Shown: positions 15,943 through 24,714, counted from the first letter of the stretch. The stretch is 64,000 nucleotides of DNA from JALHNI01 sp965229305 (GCA_965229305.1 CBDDIZ010000041.1:248001-312000); one strand, 5' to 3'. A program made the numbers and translations. The notes: generated by a model not told the origin, from the sequence alone.

Positions 15943-18186
15943 TTAGACCAGCTTCGTTTTCTTCACCGGCAATTCCCGGATGCGCTTCCCGGTCGCCGCA
16001 AAGATGGCATTGGTAATTGCCGGGGCGACCGGCGGTACCCCTGGTTCGCCCACCCCCGAATGGGGGGCATTGCTGGCCACCACGTGGATGTTGGTGACCA
16101 TCGGCGCCTCATTGATGCGCGCCACCGGGTAGTTGTGGAAGTTCGACTGTTGAATCCTTCCATCAGCCGCCGTGATCTCGCCCATCATCGCAATGCTGGT
16201 GCCGAAAACTGCCGCACCCTCAAACTGGGACTTCACCCGGTCGGGATGAATGATCTGGCCGGCGTCGACGGCGAGGTCCATGCGCGGAATGCGCACGACG
16301 CCTTTGTCGTCGACTTCCACTTCCACCACCGCCGCGACGTAGGTGAGGAAGCTGCGGTGAGCGGCGATGCCCAGCGCGCGGCCCTTGGACGGCTTGTAGT
16401 TCGCCCAGCCGGACTTCTCCGCGGCCAGTTGGATGACGCGCTTCAGGCGCGCCGTGTCGTAGGGGAACTTGTCGAGCGGCTGCCCGTTGTTCCAGAACTT
16501 CGTGCCTTCGGCGGCGAAGTCGATCTGGCGATCCGGCCCGATGGTCGCCAGCAGGTACTCGACGCGATCGCGATTGGCCGCCGCGGCCAGTTCGTCGATG
16601 AACGAGTGGACACCGAAGGCGTGATAGATGTTGGCCACGGCGCGCATCCAGCCGATGCGGACCGGGTTCTTGGCCGGGCCGTTTTCGGCCCGTTGATTGG
16701 CAATCGCCCAGGGCGTATCCACCAGACCCATGCCGAGTTCAACGTCGAAGCCGTATTCGGAAGAGGCGTCAAAGGTGGACGAGATGGAGGGAAACACGGA
16801 GCGCTGCAGCCAGGCGGTAGGCTTGCCAGAGGCGTCGAGCCCGGCCTTCATGTGCATCGCCGCCACCGTGTGATAGAAGTCGAACTTGATGTCCTCTTCG
16901 CGGCTCCAGACCACCTTCACGGGCTTCGAGAGCTTCTTCGAGAGCAGGGCAGCCTCGGCCACGTAATCGGGCTTGCTCTTGCGGCCGAAGCCGCCGCCGA
17001 GCAGGGTCACATGGCAGGTGACGTCTTCCTTCTTGATGCCGAGCGCGGCGCCCACGGTCTCCTGCACGGCTTGCGGATTCTGCGTGGGAGCCCAGCAGGT
17101 GACTTTGCCGTCCTGGAAATGCGCGACGGCGACGGGCGGCTCCATCGGAGCGTGCGACAGCATGGGGACGTAGTAGTCGGCTTCGATGGTCTTGGCCGCG
17201 CTGGCAAAGGCCGCGTCGACGTCGCCGACGTTGCGGACGGCCTTCTGCGGCTGGCGCGCGGTGTCCTGCAGATACTTCTTGAAGGCGCCGGAGTCGAAGG
17301 TGGCGTTCTTGCCCGAGTCCCATTCCACTTTGAGCTTCTTGCGGCCCTGCATGGCGGCATAGGTGGAGTTGGCAATGACGGCGACGCCGCCCAGGGCCTG
17401 GAAACCATGCGGCGGCTTGAAGCCGTCGAGGGTGGCCGTGCCTTCGACGCCCTTCACCTGCTTGGCAGCGGAATCGTCAAAGCTCTTGAGCGTGCCGCCG
17501 TAGACGGGGGAACGTTCGATCGAGGCATACACCATGCCCGGGACGCGGGCGTCCATGCCGAAGGTGCCTTTGCCCATCACGATGTCGTTCTGGTCGATGA
17601 TCGGGATGTCCTTGCCGACGTAGCGATAGGCCGAGGCGGGCTTGAACTTGAGCTCTTCCTTTTTGGGGACGGGCTGCTTGGCGGCGAGCGGAACGAGTTC
17701 GCCGAAGCCGAGCTTCCTGCCGTTCTTGGCGACCACTTCGTGGTTGCGGGCTTCCACTTCGCTGGCGTCCACGTCCCATTTGGCGGCCGCGGCGCGTTCG
17801 AGCATCAGGCGGGCGGAGGCGCCGGCTTCGCGGACGATCTCGACGAAGTCGCGGATCGAGCACGAGCCGTCCGTATTCTGCGAACCGTACTTGGTGTTGC
17901 CGAGCGCCTGCTCGATCTTGACGCGGTTCCAGTCGGCTTCGAGTTCGTCGGCCAGCACCATCGGTAGCGCCGTGCGAATGCCGGTGCCCATTTCGGAGCG
18001 GTGCGCGACGATCGTCACCGTGCCGTTGGGGGCGATCGCGAGAAAGACGCTGGGCGCCCAGGGCTGCGGCGATTGGGCACCTTCCGCCAACTGCAAGGCG
18101 GCCGGGCCGGCGCCGAGAATCAGCGTGCCGGCGGAGAACATCTGGCCGAGGAAGCCCCGGCGCGAGTGGCGAGTTACCTGCGTCAT
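15943..18186 (-). CDS. Molybdopterin-binding subunit of xanthine dehydrogenase-family hydroxylase (IorB-like)
   Basis: A 747-residue large subunit of the IorB/aldehyde dehydrogenase type. A twin-arginine signal (HSRRGFLGQ) marks export of the folded cofactor enzyme to the periplasm. Two domains of the molybdopterin-binding fold are seen (AIAPNGTVTIVAHRSEMGTGIR, then TLLGGGFGRKSKPD), and the conserved Glu of GVGEPGVPPVAPA near the end is the expected catalytic base. Such enzymes hydroxylate N-heterocycles or oxidise aldehydes, with electrons passing to the 2Fe-2S subunit and a cytochrome. The start overlaps the small-subunit stop (ATGA). No XdhC-type cofactor chaperone or cytochrome partner is adjacent. 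Confidence 0.85.
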   Translation of the reverse strand: MTQVTRHSRRGFLGQMFSAGTLILGAGPAALQLAEGAQSPQPWAPSVFLAIAPNGTVTIVAHRSEMGTGIRTALPMVLADELEADWNRVKIEQALGNTKYGSQNTDGSCSIRDFVEIVREAGASARLMLERAAAAKWDVDASEVEARNHEVVAKNGRKLGFGELVPLAAKQPVPKKEELKFKPASAYRYVGKDIPIIDQNDIVMGKGTFGMDARVPGMVYASIERSPVYGGTLKSFDDSAAKQVKGVEGTATLDGFKPPHGFQALGGVAVIANSTYAAMQGRKKLKVEWDSGKNATFDSGAFKKYLQDTARQPQKAVRNVGDVDAAFASAAKTIEADYYVPMLSHAPMEPPVAVAHFQDGKVTCWAPTQNPQAVQETVGAALGIKKEDVTCHVTLLGGGFGRKSKPDYVAEAALLSKKLSKPVKVVWSREEDIKFDFYHTVAAMHMKAGLDASGKPTAWLQRSVFPSISSTFDASSEYGFDVELGMGLVDTPWAIANQRAENGPAKNPVRIGWMRAVANIYHAFGVHSFIDELAAAANRDRVEYLLATIGPDRQIDFAAEGTKFWNNGQPLDKFPYDTARLKRVIQLAAEKSGWANYKPSKGRALGIAAHRSFLTYVAAVVEVEVDDKGVVRIPRMDLAVDAGQIIHPDRVKSQFEGAAVFGTSIAMMGEITAADGRIQQSNFHNYPVARINEAPMVTNIHVVASNAPHSGVGEPGVPPVAPAITNAIFAATGKRIRELPVKKTKLV

Positions 18187-18638
18187 GCCTTCACCCCCGC
18201 GGCCTGTTTGATGGCGGCCCGAATGCGCTGATAGGTGCCGCAGCGGCAGATGTTGCCCTGCATGGCCTGGTCAATGTCCTTGTCGGTGGGCTTGGGCGTG
18301 ATCTTGAGCAGCGAGGCCGCTTGCATGATCTGCCCGCTTTGGCAGTAGCCGCATTGGGCCACGTTGCAGGCCTTCCAGGCCTGTTGCACCGGATGATTGC
18401 CGTTGGTGCTGAGGCCTTCGATGGTGGTAATCGCTTTGCCGGCGGCTTCGCTCATCGGAGTGGTGCAACTGCGCTGCGCCTCACCGTTCACGTGCACCGT
18501 GCAGGCGCCGCATAAACCCATTCCGCACCCAAACTTCGTACCTGTAAGGGTGAGTTCATCGCGTAAGAACCATAACAACGGCATGGCGGGATCGCCGTCG
18601 AAATTCCGGCTTTTACCGTTCACCTTGAGCTTGATCAT
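18183..18638 (-). CDS. 2Fe-2S subunit of the molybdenum hydroxylase (IorA-like)
   Basis: A 151-residue small subunit with two iron-sulphur sites. The plant-type ferredoxin motif CGMGLCGACTVHVNG lies at about 40-55, followed by a distal Cys near 60. The C-terminal helical domain has CGYCQSGQIM and CRCGTY. The ATG at 18638 is preferred over the TTG one codon upstream because AGGAG then sits 6 nt away. There is no signal peptide; it would be carried out by the Tat signal of the partner subunit. It passes electrons from the molybdenum centre to an unidentified acceptor. Confidence 0.87.
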   Translation of the reverse strand: MIKLKVNGKSRNFDGDPAMPLLWFLRDELTLTGTKFGCGMGLCGACTVHVNGEAQRSCTTPMSEAAGKAITTIEGLSTNGNHPVQQAWKACNVAQCGYCQSGQIMQAASLLKITPKPTDKDIDQAMQGNICRCGTYQRIRAAIKQAAGVKA

Positions 18639-18743
18639 CAAGCGCTCCTTTGGGGGCGGGGAGGCCCCTGTTCCGGTAGGGTATCAGGATTTCGGGCAGT
18701 GTGAACTAGCAAAAAAGGCGATGGTGGGAATGAAGGTCGCTGG

Positions 18744-18749
18744 TATACT
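18744..18749 (+). promoter_or_regulatory. Candidate extended -10 (TGG-TATACT) upstream of clpX
   Basis: TATACT with a TG dinucleotide one base upstream forms an extended -10 element in the 240-bp spacer before clpX. No good -35 is visible. It would leave a leader of about 125 nt. The spacer also has to serve the divergent hydroxylase genes. Confidence 0.35.
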
Positions 18750-18878
18750 CGGAACTAAGAGTTCGTGCGTGCAAACTTTCCCCGGTCATTACCTCAGTTC
18801 GTCCGACCACTGCCGCGGTCTGTTGGTACTTGCCACCCAGTACAGCCGTAACGGGGCTGCCCACACTCAGGAGGCTGC

Positions 18879-20147
18879 TTGAAGCGTTCCGGTTCCGACG
18901 ATACGCTGCGTTGTTCGTTCTGCCACAAGAGTCAGGACGTGGTCGCCAAACTGATCTCGTCCCCGTCCGATTATCCTCGCGCTTATATTTGCGACGAGTG
19001 CATCAACGTTTGCAACTCCATTCTCGAAGACGACAAAGCGGATCACACGCAGGTCGGCCCGAATAAGCTTCCGAAGCCGCTCGAACTGAAGGAGTATCTC
19101 GACCAGTTCGTCATCGGGCAGGAAGATACCAAGAAAAAGCTCGCCGTAGCGGTTTACAACCACTACAAGCGCATCCAGATGAATAAGCAGCGCGGCAACG
19201 ATGTGGAAGTCGCAAAATCCAACATCATGCTGATCGGCCCCACGGGTACCGGCAAAACGCTGTTGGCCCAAACGCTGGCCCGCATCCTGGATGTCCCGTT
19301 TGCCATCGTCGACGCCACCACGCTCACCGAAGCCGGCTACGTCGGCGAGGACGTGGAGAACATCATTCTCCGTCTGCTGCAGAACGCCGACTGGGACGTG
19401 GCCCGCGCGCAGCAAGGGATTATTTACATCGACGAAATCGATAAGATCGGCCGCAAGGACGAGAACCCGTCGATCACGCGCGACGTCTCTGGCGAAGGCG
19501 TGCAGCAGGCGCTCCTCAAGATTCTGGAAGGCACCGTGGCGAACGTCCCCCCGCAAGGCGGCCGCAAGCACCCGCACCAGGAATTTACGCCGGTGGATAC
19601 GTCGAACATCCTGTTCATCTGCGGTGGGGCTTTCGTGGGCCTCGAGCGGATCATCTCGCGCCGCGTCGGCAAGCGGCAGATCGGCTACGGCGGCAACGAA
19701 GAGCACGATGCGCGCAAGCAGGCTCCGGCCACCAAGCGCGACATCGACCTGCTGAAGGACGTCCAGCCGATGGACCTCATCAAGAGCGGCTTCATTCCCG
19801 AATTTATCGGTCGCCTGCCGGTGATCGCGGTCCTCGAGGATCTCTCGAAGGAAGCCTTGGTGCAGATTCTCACCAAGCCGAAGCATGCGTTGGTGAAGCA
19901 GTATCAACGGCTGTTTGAGTTCGAAAACGTCAAGCTGCGTTTCACCGACGATGCTCTCGAAGCGGTGGCCGCGCTGGCGCTCGAACGCAAGGTCGGCGCC
20001 CGCGGTCTGCGCATGATCCTCGAAGAGATGATGCTCGATCTGATGTACTACGTGCCCTCTTATAAGAAGGTCCGCGAGTTCGTCGTCACCAAAGAGATGG
20101 TCACCGCGCAGAAGATCAGCATGGCGCTGCTCGAAAAAGCCGGTTAA
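18879..20147 (+). CDS. clpX: ATP-dependent Clp protease ATP-binding subunit ClpX
   Basis: A 422-residue AAA+ unfoldase that recognises tagged proteins and feeds them to ClpP. The N-terminal zinc finger has CSFC and CDEC pairs. Walker A is GPTGTGKT, the pore loop GYVGED, Walker B IIYIDEIDKIG, and the C-terminal small domain holds KVGARGLRMILEEMML. The start is TTG at 18879 with a strong CAGGAGG site upstream. The ClpP-docking loop reads QIGYGG rather than the usual IGF. clpP and tig, often adjacent, are not here: the upstream neighbour is the divergent molybdenum hydroxylase and the downstream one is a gluconolactonase. Confidence 0.95.
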   Translation: MKRSGSDDTLRCSFCHKSQDVVAKLISSPSDYPRAYICDECINVCNSILEDDKADHTQVGPNKLPKPLELKEYLDQFVIGQEDTKKKLAVAVYNHYKRIQMNKQRGNDVEVAKSNIMLIGPTGTGKTLLAQTLARILDVPFAIVDATTLTEAGYVGEDVENIILRLLQNADWDVARAQQGIIYIDEIDKIGRKDENPSITRDVSGEGVQQALLKILEGTVANVPPQGGRKHPHQEFTPVDTSNILFICGGAFVGLERIISRRVGKRQIGYGGNEEHDARKQAPATKRDIDLLKDVQPMDLIKSGFIPEFIGRLPVIAVLEDLSKEALVQILTKPKHALVKQYQRLFEFENVKLRFTDDALEAVAALALERKVGARGLRMILEEMMLDLMYYVPSYKKVREFVVTKEMVTAQKISMALLEKAG

Positions 20148-20177
20148 ATTCCCGCTGCCAGCGCGCCCGGGCTTCAA

Positions 20178-20183
20178 TATAAT
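20178..20183 (+). promoter_or_regulatory. Perfect -10 hexamer (TATAAT) 6 nt before gluconolactonase start
   Basis: A consensus TATAAT ends 6 nt before the GTG at 20190, with no Shine-Dalgarno sequence. Transcription would start at or beside the GTG, giving a leaderless mRNA. The -35 region is not convincing. Confidence 0.5.
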
Positions 20184-20189
20184 GCCTGG

Positions 20190-21221
20190 GTGATCTCACG
20201 ACGCTCTTTCCTTCCTGCCATGGCCGCCGCCGCGGCCGCCGCGCAAACGCCTCGCGACTACTCCGGCCACACGCCGACGCGGTATCCCGAGCCGGACGTC
20301 ATCGTCCTCGAGAAGCGCTTCGCCAAATACAAGATCGGGAACACGCCGATTCAGCGCCTGCACACCGGCGCGCTTTGGGCCGAAGGACCCGCCTGGAATG
20401 GCGTTGGCCGCTATCTGGTGTGGAGCGACATTCCCAACGATCGTCAATTGCGTTGGCTTGAAGAAGATGGCCATGTGTCGGTGTTTCGCAAGCCCGTGGG
20501 CTACACCAATGGCAACACCTTCGACTACGAAGGCCGGCAGATCTCGTGCGAACATGGCGGCCGCAAGGTGAGCCGTTATGAGTACAACGGCAAAGTGACG
20601 GTGCTCGCTGAGAAGTACAACGGCAAGCCGTTGAACGCGCCGAACGATGTGGTGGTGGCTCCCGATGGCGCCATCTGGTTCACGGATCCCGGCTATGGCT
20701 CGCTGATGAACTACGAAGGCCACAAGGGCAATCTGGAGATCAAGGAAGCGGTGTACCGCATCGACGGCAAGAGCGGCGCGATCACCATGGTGACCGACGA
20801 ACTGTTCAAGCCCAATGGCCTGTGCTTCTCGCCCGACTATAAGAAGCTCTACGTGGCCGACACCGGCGCCACGCATTACGACAACGCGCCGCGCATTGTG
20901 AAGGTGTTCGACGTGGACGGTACCAAGCTGAAGAACGGCAAGCAGTTCGTTAGCATGTCGCCCAAGGGCGAGCCGGGCCTGGCGGACGGCATCCGTTGCG
21001 ACATCGACGGCAATCTGTGGATCGCCGCCGGTTGGGTGGGCGCCGGCTACGACGGCGTGCACATTGTGGCTCCGGATGGCACGCGCATCGGCCAGATTCT
21101 GCTGCCGGAAATCTGCGGCAACTTGTGCTTTGGGGGCGCCAAGCGCAACCGTCTGTTCATGGCCGGCAGCCAGTCGCTGTACACGGTTTATACCGAGGCG
21201 ATCGGCGCGGGTATCGCTTAG
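20190..21221 (+). CDS. SMP-30/gluconolactonase-family protein
   Basis: A 343-residue six-bladed beta-propeller of the SMP-30/gluconolactonase/LRE type. The N-terminus (MISRRSFLPAMAAAAAAAQ) looks like a Tat or Sec export signal. Conserved blocks are WAEGPAWNG (metal-binding Glu), NAPNDVVVAPDGAIWFTDPGYG (Asn/Asp ligands) and LADGIRCDIDGNLWIA. These enzymes hydrolyse sugar lactones such as gluconolactone in a Ca/Zn-dependent way. It is read from a GTG start. It is not next to other sugar genes; clpX is upstream and tRNA-Gly downstream. Confidence 0.82.
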   Translation: MISRRSFLPAMAAAAAAAQTPRDYSGHTPTRYPEPDVIVLEKRFAKYKIGNTPIQRLHTGALWAEGPAWNGVGRYLVWSDIPNDRQLRWLEEDGHVSVFRKPVGYTNGNTFDYEGRQISCEHGGRKVSRYEYNGKVTVLAEKYNGKPLNAPNDVVVAPDGAIWFTDPGYGSLMNYEGHKGNLEIKEAVYRIDGKSGAITMVTDELFKPNGLCFSPDYKKLYVADTGATHYDNAPRIVKVFDVDGTKLKNGKQFVSMSPKGEPGLADGIRCDIDGNLWIAAGWVGAGYDGVHIVAPDGTRIGQILLPEICGNLCFGGAKRNRLFMAGSQSLYTVYTEAIGAGIA

Positions 21222-21230
21222 TTTTTGACG

Positions 21231-21273
21231 CCGGAACCGGGCCTCGGTGATTGACAGAGGCCCCCAGTTCCGG
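21231..21273 (+). terminator. Long imperfect hairpin after the gluconolactonase gene
   Basis: CCGGAAC and GGGCCTC on the left pair with GAGGCCC and GTTCCGG on the right, giving 14 base pairs with a small internal loop and an 11-nt apical loop. It starts 9 bp after the stop codon. No U-run follows, so it is a likely 3'-end structure or factor-dependent terminator rather than a textbook intrinsic terminator. Confidence 0.5.
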
Positions 21274-21326
21274 TGATACTAGGGATGTTGCCCGCTGACG
21301 CAAGTCAGGCGCAACCGCCTCCCTAA

Positions 21327-21402
<76 letters not shown>

Positions 21403-21404
21403 TA

Positions 21405-22850
21405 TCACCCCTTTACAAATTGTTCGCGCGGTTTGCCCTTCAGGCGATCCTTTTCCGCCTTCGGCAATTTTTCGAAGTTTCGCAATTCCTTGCGATTCGG
21501 CGCCTTCGGTAAACGCGCGGCCAACTGATCCCGCACTTTCTTCTGCTCCGCCGTCATGGTCTCCGGCTTAAACGCCAGATTCTTCCACTCGTTCGGATCC
21601 GCCAATTCGTCATACAGCTCTTCGCCGTCGGGAAACTTGCCGTAGCGCCAGCGCTCCGTGCGAATCGAGATCTTGTCGGCGCCATCGGAGGTGATGCCGG
21701 CGCCGTCCCACGCGCGCTTCGGATCCTTCAACAGCGGTACGAGGCTCTTGCCGGCCAGGCCGGTCTTCGCGGGCAGACCGCACAGTTCTACCATCGTCGG
21801 ATAGAGGTCGACAAACTCCACCACGCGGGTGCAATCCGCGCCGCGCTGGCTCACGCCCGGCGCACTGATCATCAACGGCGCGCGGCAGGAACGCTCCCAC
21901 AAGGTGAACTTGCGCCATTGATTCTTCTCGCCGAGTTGCCAGCCATGGTCACCCCAGAAGATGACGATGGTGTCCTGCGCGTTCGGACCCTTCTCAAGCG
22001 CATCGAGCACGCGGCCCACATTCGTGTCGCAGAAGTTGATCGAGGCCAGATAGCCGCGAATGGCGGCCGGCCACTCGTCGTTCTGCGTGACTCGCCTGTG
22101 GTCGGCCACGCCACCTTCCCGAATCGCCGAGCGCGGCACGTCGTCCAGGTCGTTCGGCAAATAGGGCGGCAGCTTGATGTCTTCCAGCTTGAACTTGTCG
22201 AAATACTTCTTCGGCACGTACCAGGGCAGGTGCGGCTTCTTGAACCCGCAGGCCAGGAAGAAGGGCTGCTGGTGCTGGCGGCTGAGAATATCCGCGGAGT
22301 AGCGCACGTAGCGGTAGTCTTCCATCTCTTCGTCGGCAAGGTCCAGCGGACCCCAATCGAAATGCACCTGCGCGGCCTTGGCCGGCACGTGCGACTCTTC
22401 GGCCTTGATCTCGCCCGCCGTATGAGCCTCGGGCAGATACTCATGGAAGGCGTGATAGTCGGGCTGCGAGTTGTGATACAGCTTGCCGCAGCCGAGGACG
22501 CGATAGCCATGATTCAGGAAGTACTCGGGCATCGTCACCGCGTCGGGCGCGCCGTCGCGCCATGCGTCGCTATTGGTATAGATGCCGGTGGTGGAGGGAC
22601 GCAGGCCGGTCATCAGGCTGGCGCGCGACGGATTGCACATCGGCGCATTGCAATAAGCGCGCTGGAAGCGCACCGAGCGCGCGCCGAGCCGGGCCATGTT
22701 GGGCGTGACGCTTTGGGGATTGCCGCCGAAGTTCTGCACCCAGTCGTTCAGGTCGTCCACGGCGATCATCAGGACGTTGGGCGGACGCTTGCTTTGGGCG
22801 CGGGTGCTGAGGGTAGCGGCGAGAGTGGCGCTAAACTGCCGGCGATTCAT
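21405..22850 (-). CDS. Secreted sulfatase (Cys-type)
   Basis: A 481-residue type I sulfatase, probably exported (MNRRQFSATLAATLSTRAQS). Metal-binding Asp32/Asp33 lie in AVDDLNDW. The active-site motif is CNPSR, with Cys72 expected to be converted to formylglycine. A later block, FWGDHGWQLGEKNQWRKFTLWE, supplies further Asp/His ligands. The pattern resembles iduronate-2-sulfatase and other enzymes that desulfate polysaccharides. It needs a formylglycine-generating enzyme from elsewhere. A TATACT hexamer 7 nt before the ATG predicts a leaderless mRNA. It converges on tRNA-Gly. Confidence 0.88.
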   Translation of the reverse strand: MNRRQFSATLAATLSTRAQSKRPPNVLMIAVDDLNDWVQNFGGNPQSVTPNMARLGARSVRFQRAYCNAPMCNPSRASLMTGLRPSTTGIYTNSDAWRDGAPDAVTMPEYFLNHGYRVLGCGKLYHNSQPDYHAFHEYLPEAHTAGEIKAEESHVPAKAAQVHFDWGPLDLADEEMEDYRYVRYSADILSRQHQQPFFLACGFKKPHLPWYVPKKYFDKFKLEDIKLPPYLPNDLDDVPRSAIREGGVADHRRVTQNDEWPAAIRGYLASINFCDTNVGRVLDALEKGPNAQDTIVIFWGDHGWQLGEKNQWRKFTLWERSCRAPLMISAPGVSQRGADCTRVVEFVDLYPTMVELCGLPAKTGLAGKSLVPLLKDPKRAWDGAGITSDGADKISIRTERWRYGKFPDGEELYDELADPNEWKNLAFKPETMTAEQKKVRDQLAARLPKAPNRKELRNFEKLPKAEKDRLKGKPREQFVKG

Positions 22851-22857
22851 GCTCCCG

Positions 22858-22863
22858 AGTATA
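22858..22863 (-). promoter_or_regulatory. -10 hexamer (TATACT) 7 nt before sulfatase start
   Basis: On the minus strand TATACT ends 7 nt before the ATG at 22850, with no good Shine-Dalgarno sequence between. It sits in the 18-bp gap after the small accA-coupled gene, so the sulfatase can be transcribed on its own. Confidence 0.45.
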
Positions 22864-22868
22864 TCGGG

Positions 22869-23144
22869 TTAGCGTTTAGCCAGCCATTTCACGCTGAGCG
22901 CGCGTGTCGCATGACAGCCGGTGGTGGCAGTGACGCCGCTGGCGATCTGCGCGCAGGCATTCTCGTGCGCGGTGCGCTGAGCCATGTCCTGCGTTTCGGC
23001 CGAAGCCGTGCGGCAGGCCTGCTGACCTTCGTACGCCACGCAGACCTCGCAACGGAAATTGGCGGCGGGCATCGACGAATAAACGAGCAAGCCCAACAGC
23101 GCGAGCGTCGCCGCGACGATGATGCTGACCTTCTTCTGGTTCAA
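22869..23144 (-). CDS. Small membrane-anchored Cys-containing protein coupled to accA (91 aa)
   Basis: A 91-residue protein whose TTG start overlaps the accA stop codon (TTGA). It begins LNQKKVSIIVAATLALLGLL, a single hydrophobic segment with a basic N-terminal flank, so it is anchored in or exported across the inner membrane. The outer part has three Cys residues (CEVCV, QQAC), then NAC and GCHAT, five in all, suggesting disulfides or metal binding. I do not recognise a family. The frame continues upstream through accA, but that part is a shadow. Tight translational coupling and the clear signal/anchor support it being real. Confidence 0.6.
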   Translation of the reverse strand: MNQKKVSIIVAATLALLGLLVYSSMPAANFRCEVCVAYEGQQACRTASAETQDMAQRTAHENACAQIASGVTATTGCHATRALSVKWLAKR

Positions 23145-24088
23145 GCCGTCGCCACCTGTTCGCTGAAGAAGCTGCCCATCTTGCGGAACTTCCAATAGCG
23201 TTCGTCGATCAGTTGCTCGGCGCTTAGGCCCTTCAGTTCCGCGAACGAGCGCACCAGCGCGCCTTTGAGCAGTTCGGCCGCCGCATCCATGTCGGTATGT
23301 GCGCCGCCGGGAGGCTCCGGAATCGCGCCGTCGATGATGCCCAGGCGTTCCAGATGATCGGCGGTGAGCTTGAGCGCGGCCGCGGCTTTCTCCGCCTGCG
23401 CCGCATCGCGCCAAATGATGGCCGCGCAGCTTTCGGGCGAAATCACGCTGTAAATCGCATTCTCGAGCAGGTAGACGCGGTTGCCCACGCCCATCGCGAG
23501 GGCGCCCCCGGAGCCGCCTTCGCCGATCACCACGCAGACGATCGGCACGCCCAGGCGCGCCATCTCCCTCAGGTTCACGGCAATCGCTTCGGCCTGGCCG
23601 CGTTCTTCGGCATCGATGCCGGGATAGGCGCCCGGCGTATCGAGCAGGCAGACAATCGGGCGGCCGAACTTCGCCGCCAATTGCATGGCGCGCATCGCCT
23701 TGCGATAGCCCTCGGGCTTGGGCATGCCGAAGTTGCGATGGAGCTTTTGCTTGGTGTCGCGGCCCTTTTGCTGGCCGCAGACCATGATGGGCTCGCCGTT
23801 CAGCTTGGCCATGCCGCAGATGATGGCGGCGTCGTCCCCATAGGCCCGGTCGCCGTGGATCTCGACGAAGTCCGTGAAGATGCGCTGAATGTAGTCGAGC
23901 GCATGGGGCCGTTTGGCATGGCGCGCCAATTGCACCCGCTCCCACGGCGTGGCCGATGAGGCTTGGGCCTGTCCGAGCATTTGTAATTGTCCTTCCAGCC
24001 GCGCCAAATCGGCCTGCGGATTCGCTGCCCGGAGCGCAGCCAGTTCGCGCTCCAACTGTTCCATGCGTTGGCGTGTTTCGTCTTCCAT
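23141..24088 (-). CDS. accA: Acetyl-CoA carboxylase carboxyltransferase subunit alpha
   Basis: A 315-residue AccA, which with AccD transfers the carboxyl group from biotin to acetyl-CoA to make malonyl-CoA for fatty acid synthesis. An N-terminal coiled coil (EQLERELAALRAANPQADL) precedes the crotonase-fold core with ALDYIQRIFTDFVEIHGDR, RNFGMPKPEGYRKAMR, and VVIGEGGSGGALAMGVGNRV. Length matches the family. The ATG overlaps the stop of the upstream Uma2 gene by one base (TAATG). accD is not in the window. Confidence 0.95.
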   Translation of the reverse strand: MEDETRQRMEQLERELAALRAANPQADLARLEGQLQMLGQAQASSATPWERVQLARHAKRPHALDYIQRIFTDFVEIHGDRAYGDDAAIICGMAKLNGEPIMVCGQQKGRDTKQKLHRNFGMPKPEGYRKAMRAMQLAAKFGRPIVCLLDTPGAYPGIDAEERGQAEAIAVNLREMARLGVPIVCVVIGEGGSGGALAMGVGNRVYLLENAIYSVISPESCAAIIWRDAAQAEKAAAALKLTADHLERLGIIDGAIPEPPGGAHTDMDAAAELLKGALVRSFAELKGLSAEQLIDERYWKFRKMGSFFSEQVATA

Positions 24089-24687
24089 TAGTTCTCTGTC
24101 GGAAATAGGTCTGTGAGCTTTAAGCTTTGCGTGGGCGCGGCCAGCGGAGCGATGCTTTGGTCTGCTTTGCAGACGGTCATCGTGCGGTAGGCGCCGTCGG
24201 CGGGGTCGCGAAAGGCGATCAGGCGTTCGGTGGTGACGTCCACCACCCAGTAGTCGGCGATGCCGGCGCGGGCGTAGAGGGCGGCTTTCACCTTGGTGTC
24301 GAAAGCGAAGGAGGTGTCAGCCACTTCCACCAGCAAGCTGATGTCGGCCGGGCCGGGACGATCGGTCAAGAACAGCCGATACGGACGCTTCAGCACGAGG
24401 AGATCGGGCTGAGGCTCATTGGTGGGGCGGTCTTCCGGTGAGACATCAATGGCGGACTCCGTCAGCACGCGCTCCGGAAAATTCCGGATCAGCCAGTCAC
24501 GCAATGCCGCTAACCAAACTGTATGCGGTTGATTCTTGCCCATCTTGTCGATCAGCTCCCCATCGACCAACTCATAGTTGTGGCCCTCGAAGATGCCCAT
24601 CGACTCCAAACGCTCGCACTCCGTCCGCGTCCATCGTTTTCGCGACGGATGCGGCGGGGAAGGCTCGGGAATGAATGCGGCCGCCAT
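24088..24687 (-). CDS. Uma2-family (DUF820) putative restriction endonuclease-fold protein
   Basis: A 199-residue protein of the Uma2/DUF820 family with the PD-(D/E)XK nuclease fold. Visible motifs are YELVDGELIDKMGKNQPH, the Asp of PQPDLLVLKRP, LLVEVADTSFAFDTKVKAALYARAGIADYWVVD with the expected E..K residues. Uma2 genes are abundant in cyanobacteria and some Acidobacteria, and their cellular role is not established. It is 27 bp downstream of dnaE and its stop overlaps the accA start, so it appears to be read with the housekeeping genes. Confidence 0.85.
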   Translation of the reverse strand: MAAAFIPEPSPPHPSRKRWTRTECERLESMGIFEGHNYELVDGELIDKMGKNQPHTVWLAALRDWLIRNFPERVLTESAIDVSPEDRPTNEPQPDLLVLKRPYRLFLTDRPGPADISLLVEVADTSFAFDTKVKAALYARAGIADYWVVDVTTERLIAFRDPADGAYRTMTVCKADQSIAPLAAPTQSLKLTDLFPTEN

Positions 24688-24714
24688 TAAAGTACGTCTC
24701 CCAGTTTACCGCCC

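Noticed and set aside
16060..17967. Plus-strand open frame of 635 codons opposite the molybdenum hydroxylase
   Set aside because: No motif and biased composition; the minus strand carries all conserved IorB blocks.
23145..23945. Upstream extension of the small accA-coupled frame into accA
   Set aside because: Out-of-frame shadow of accA; only the part after the accA stop has a plausible signal/anchor and Cys pattern.
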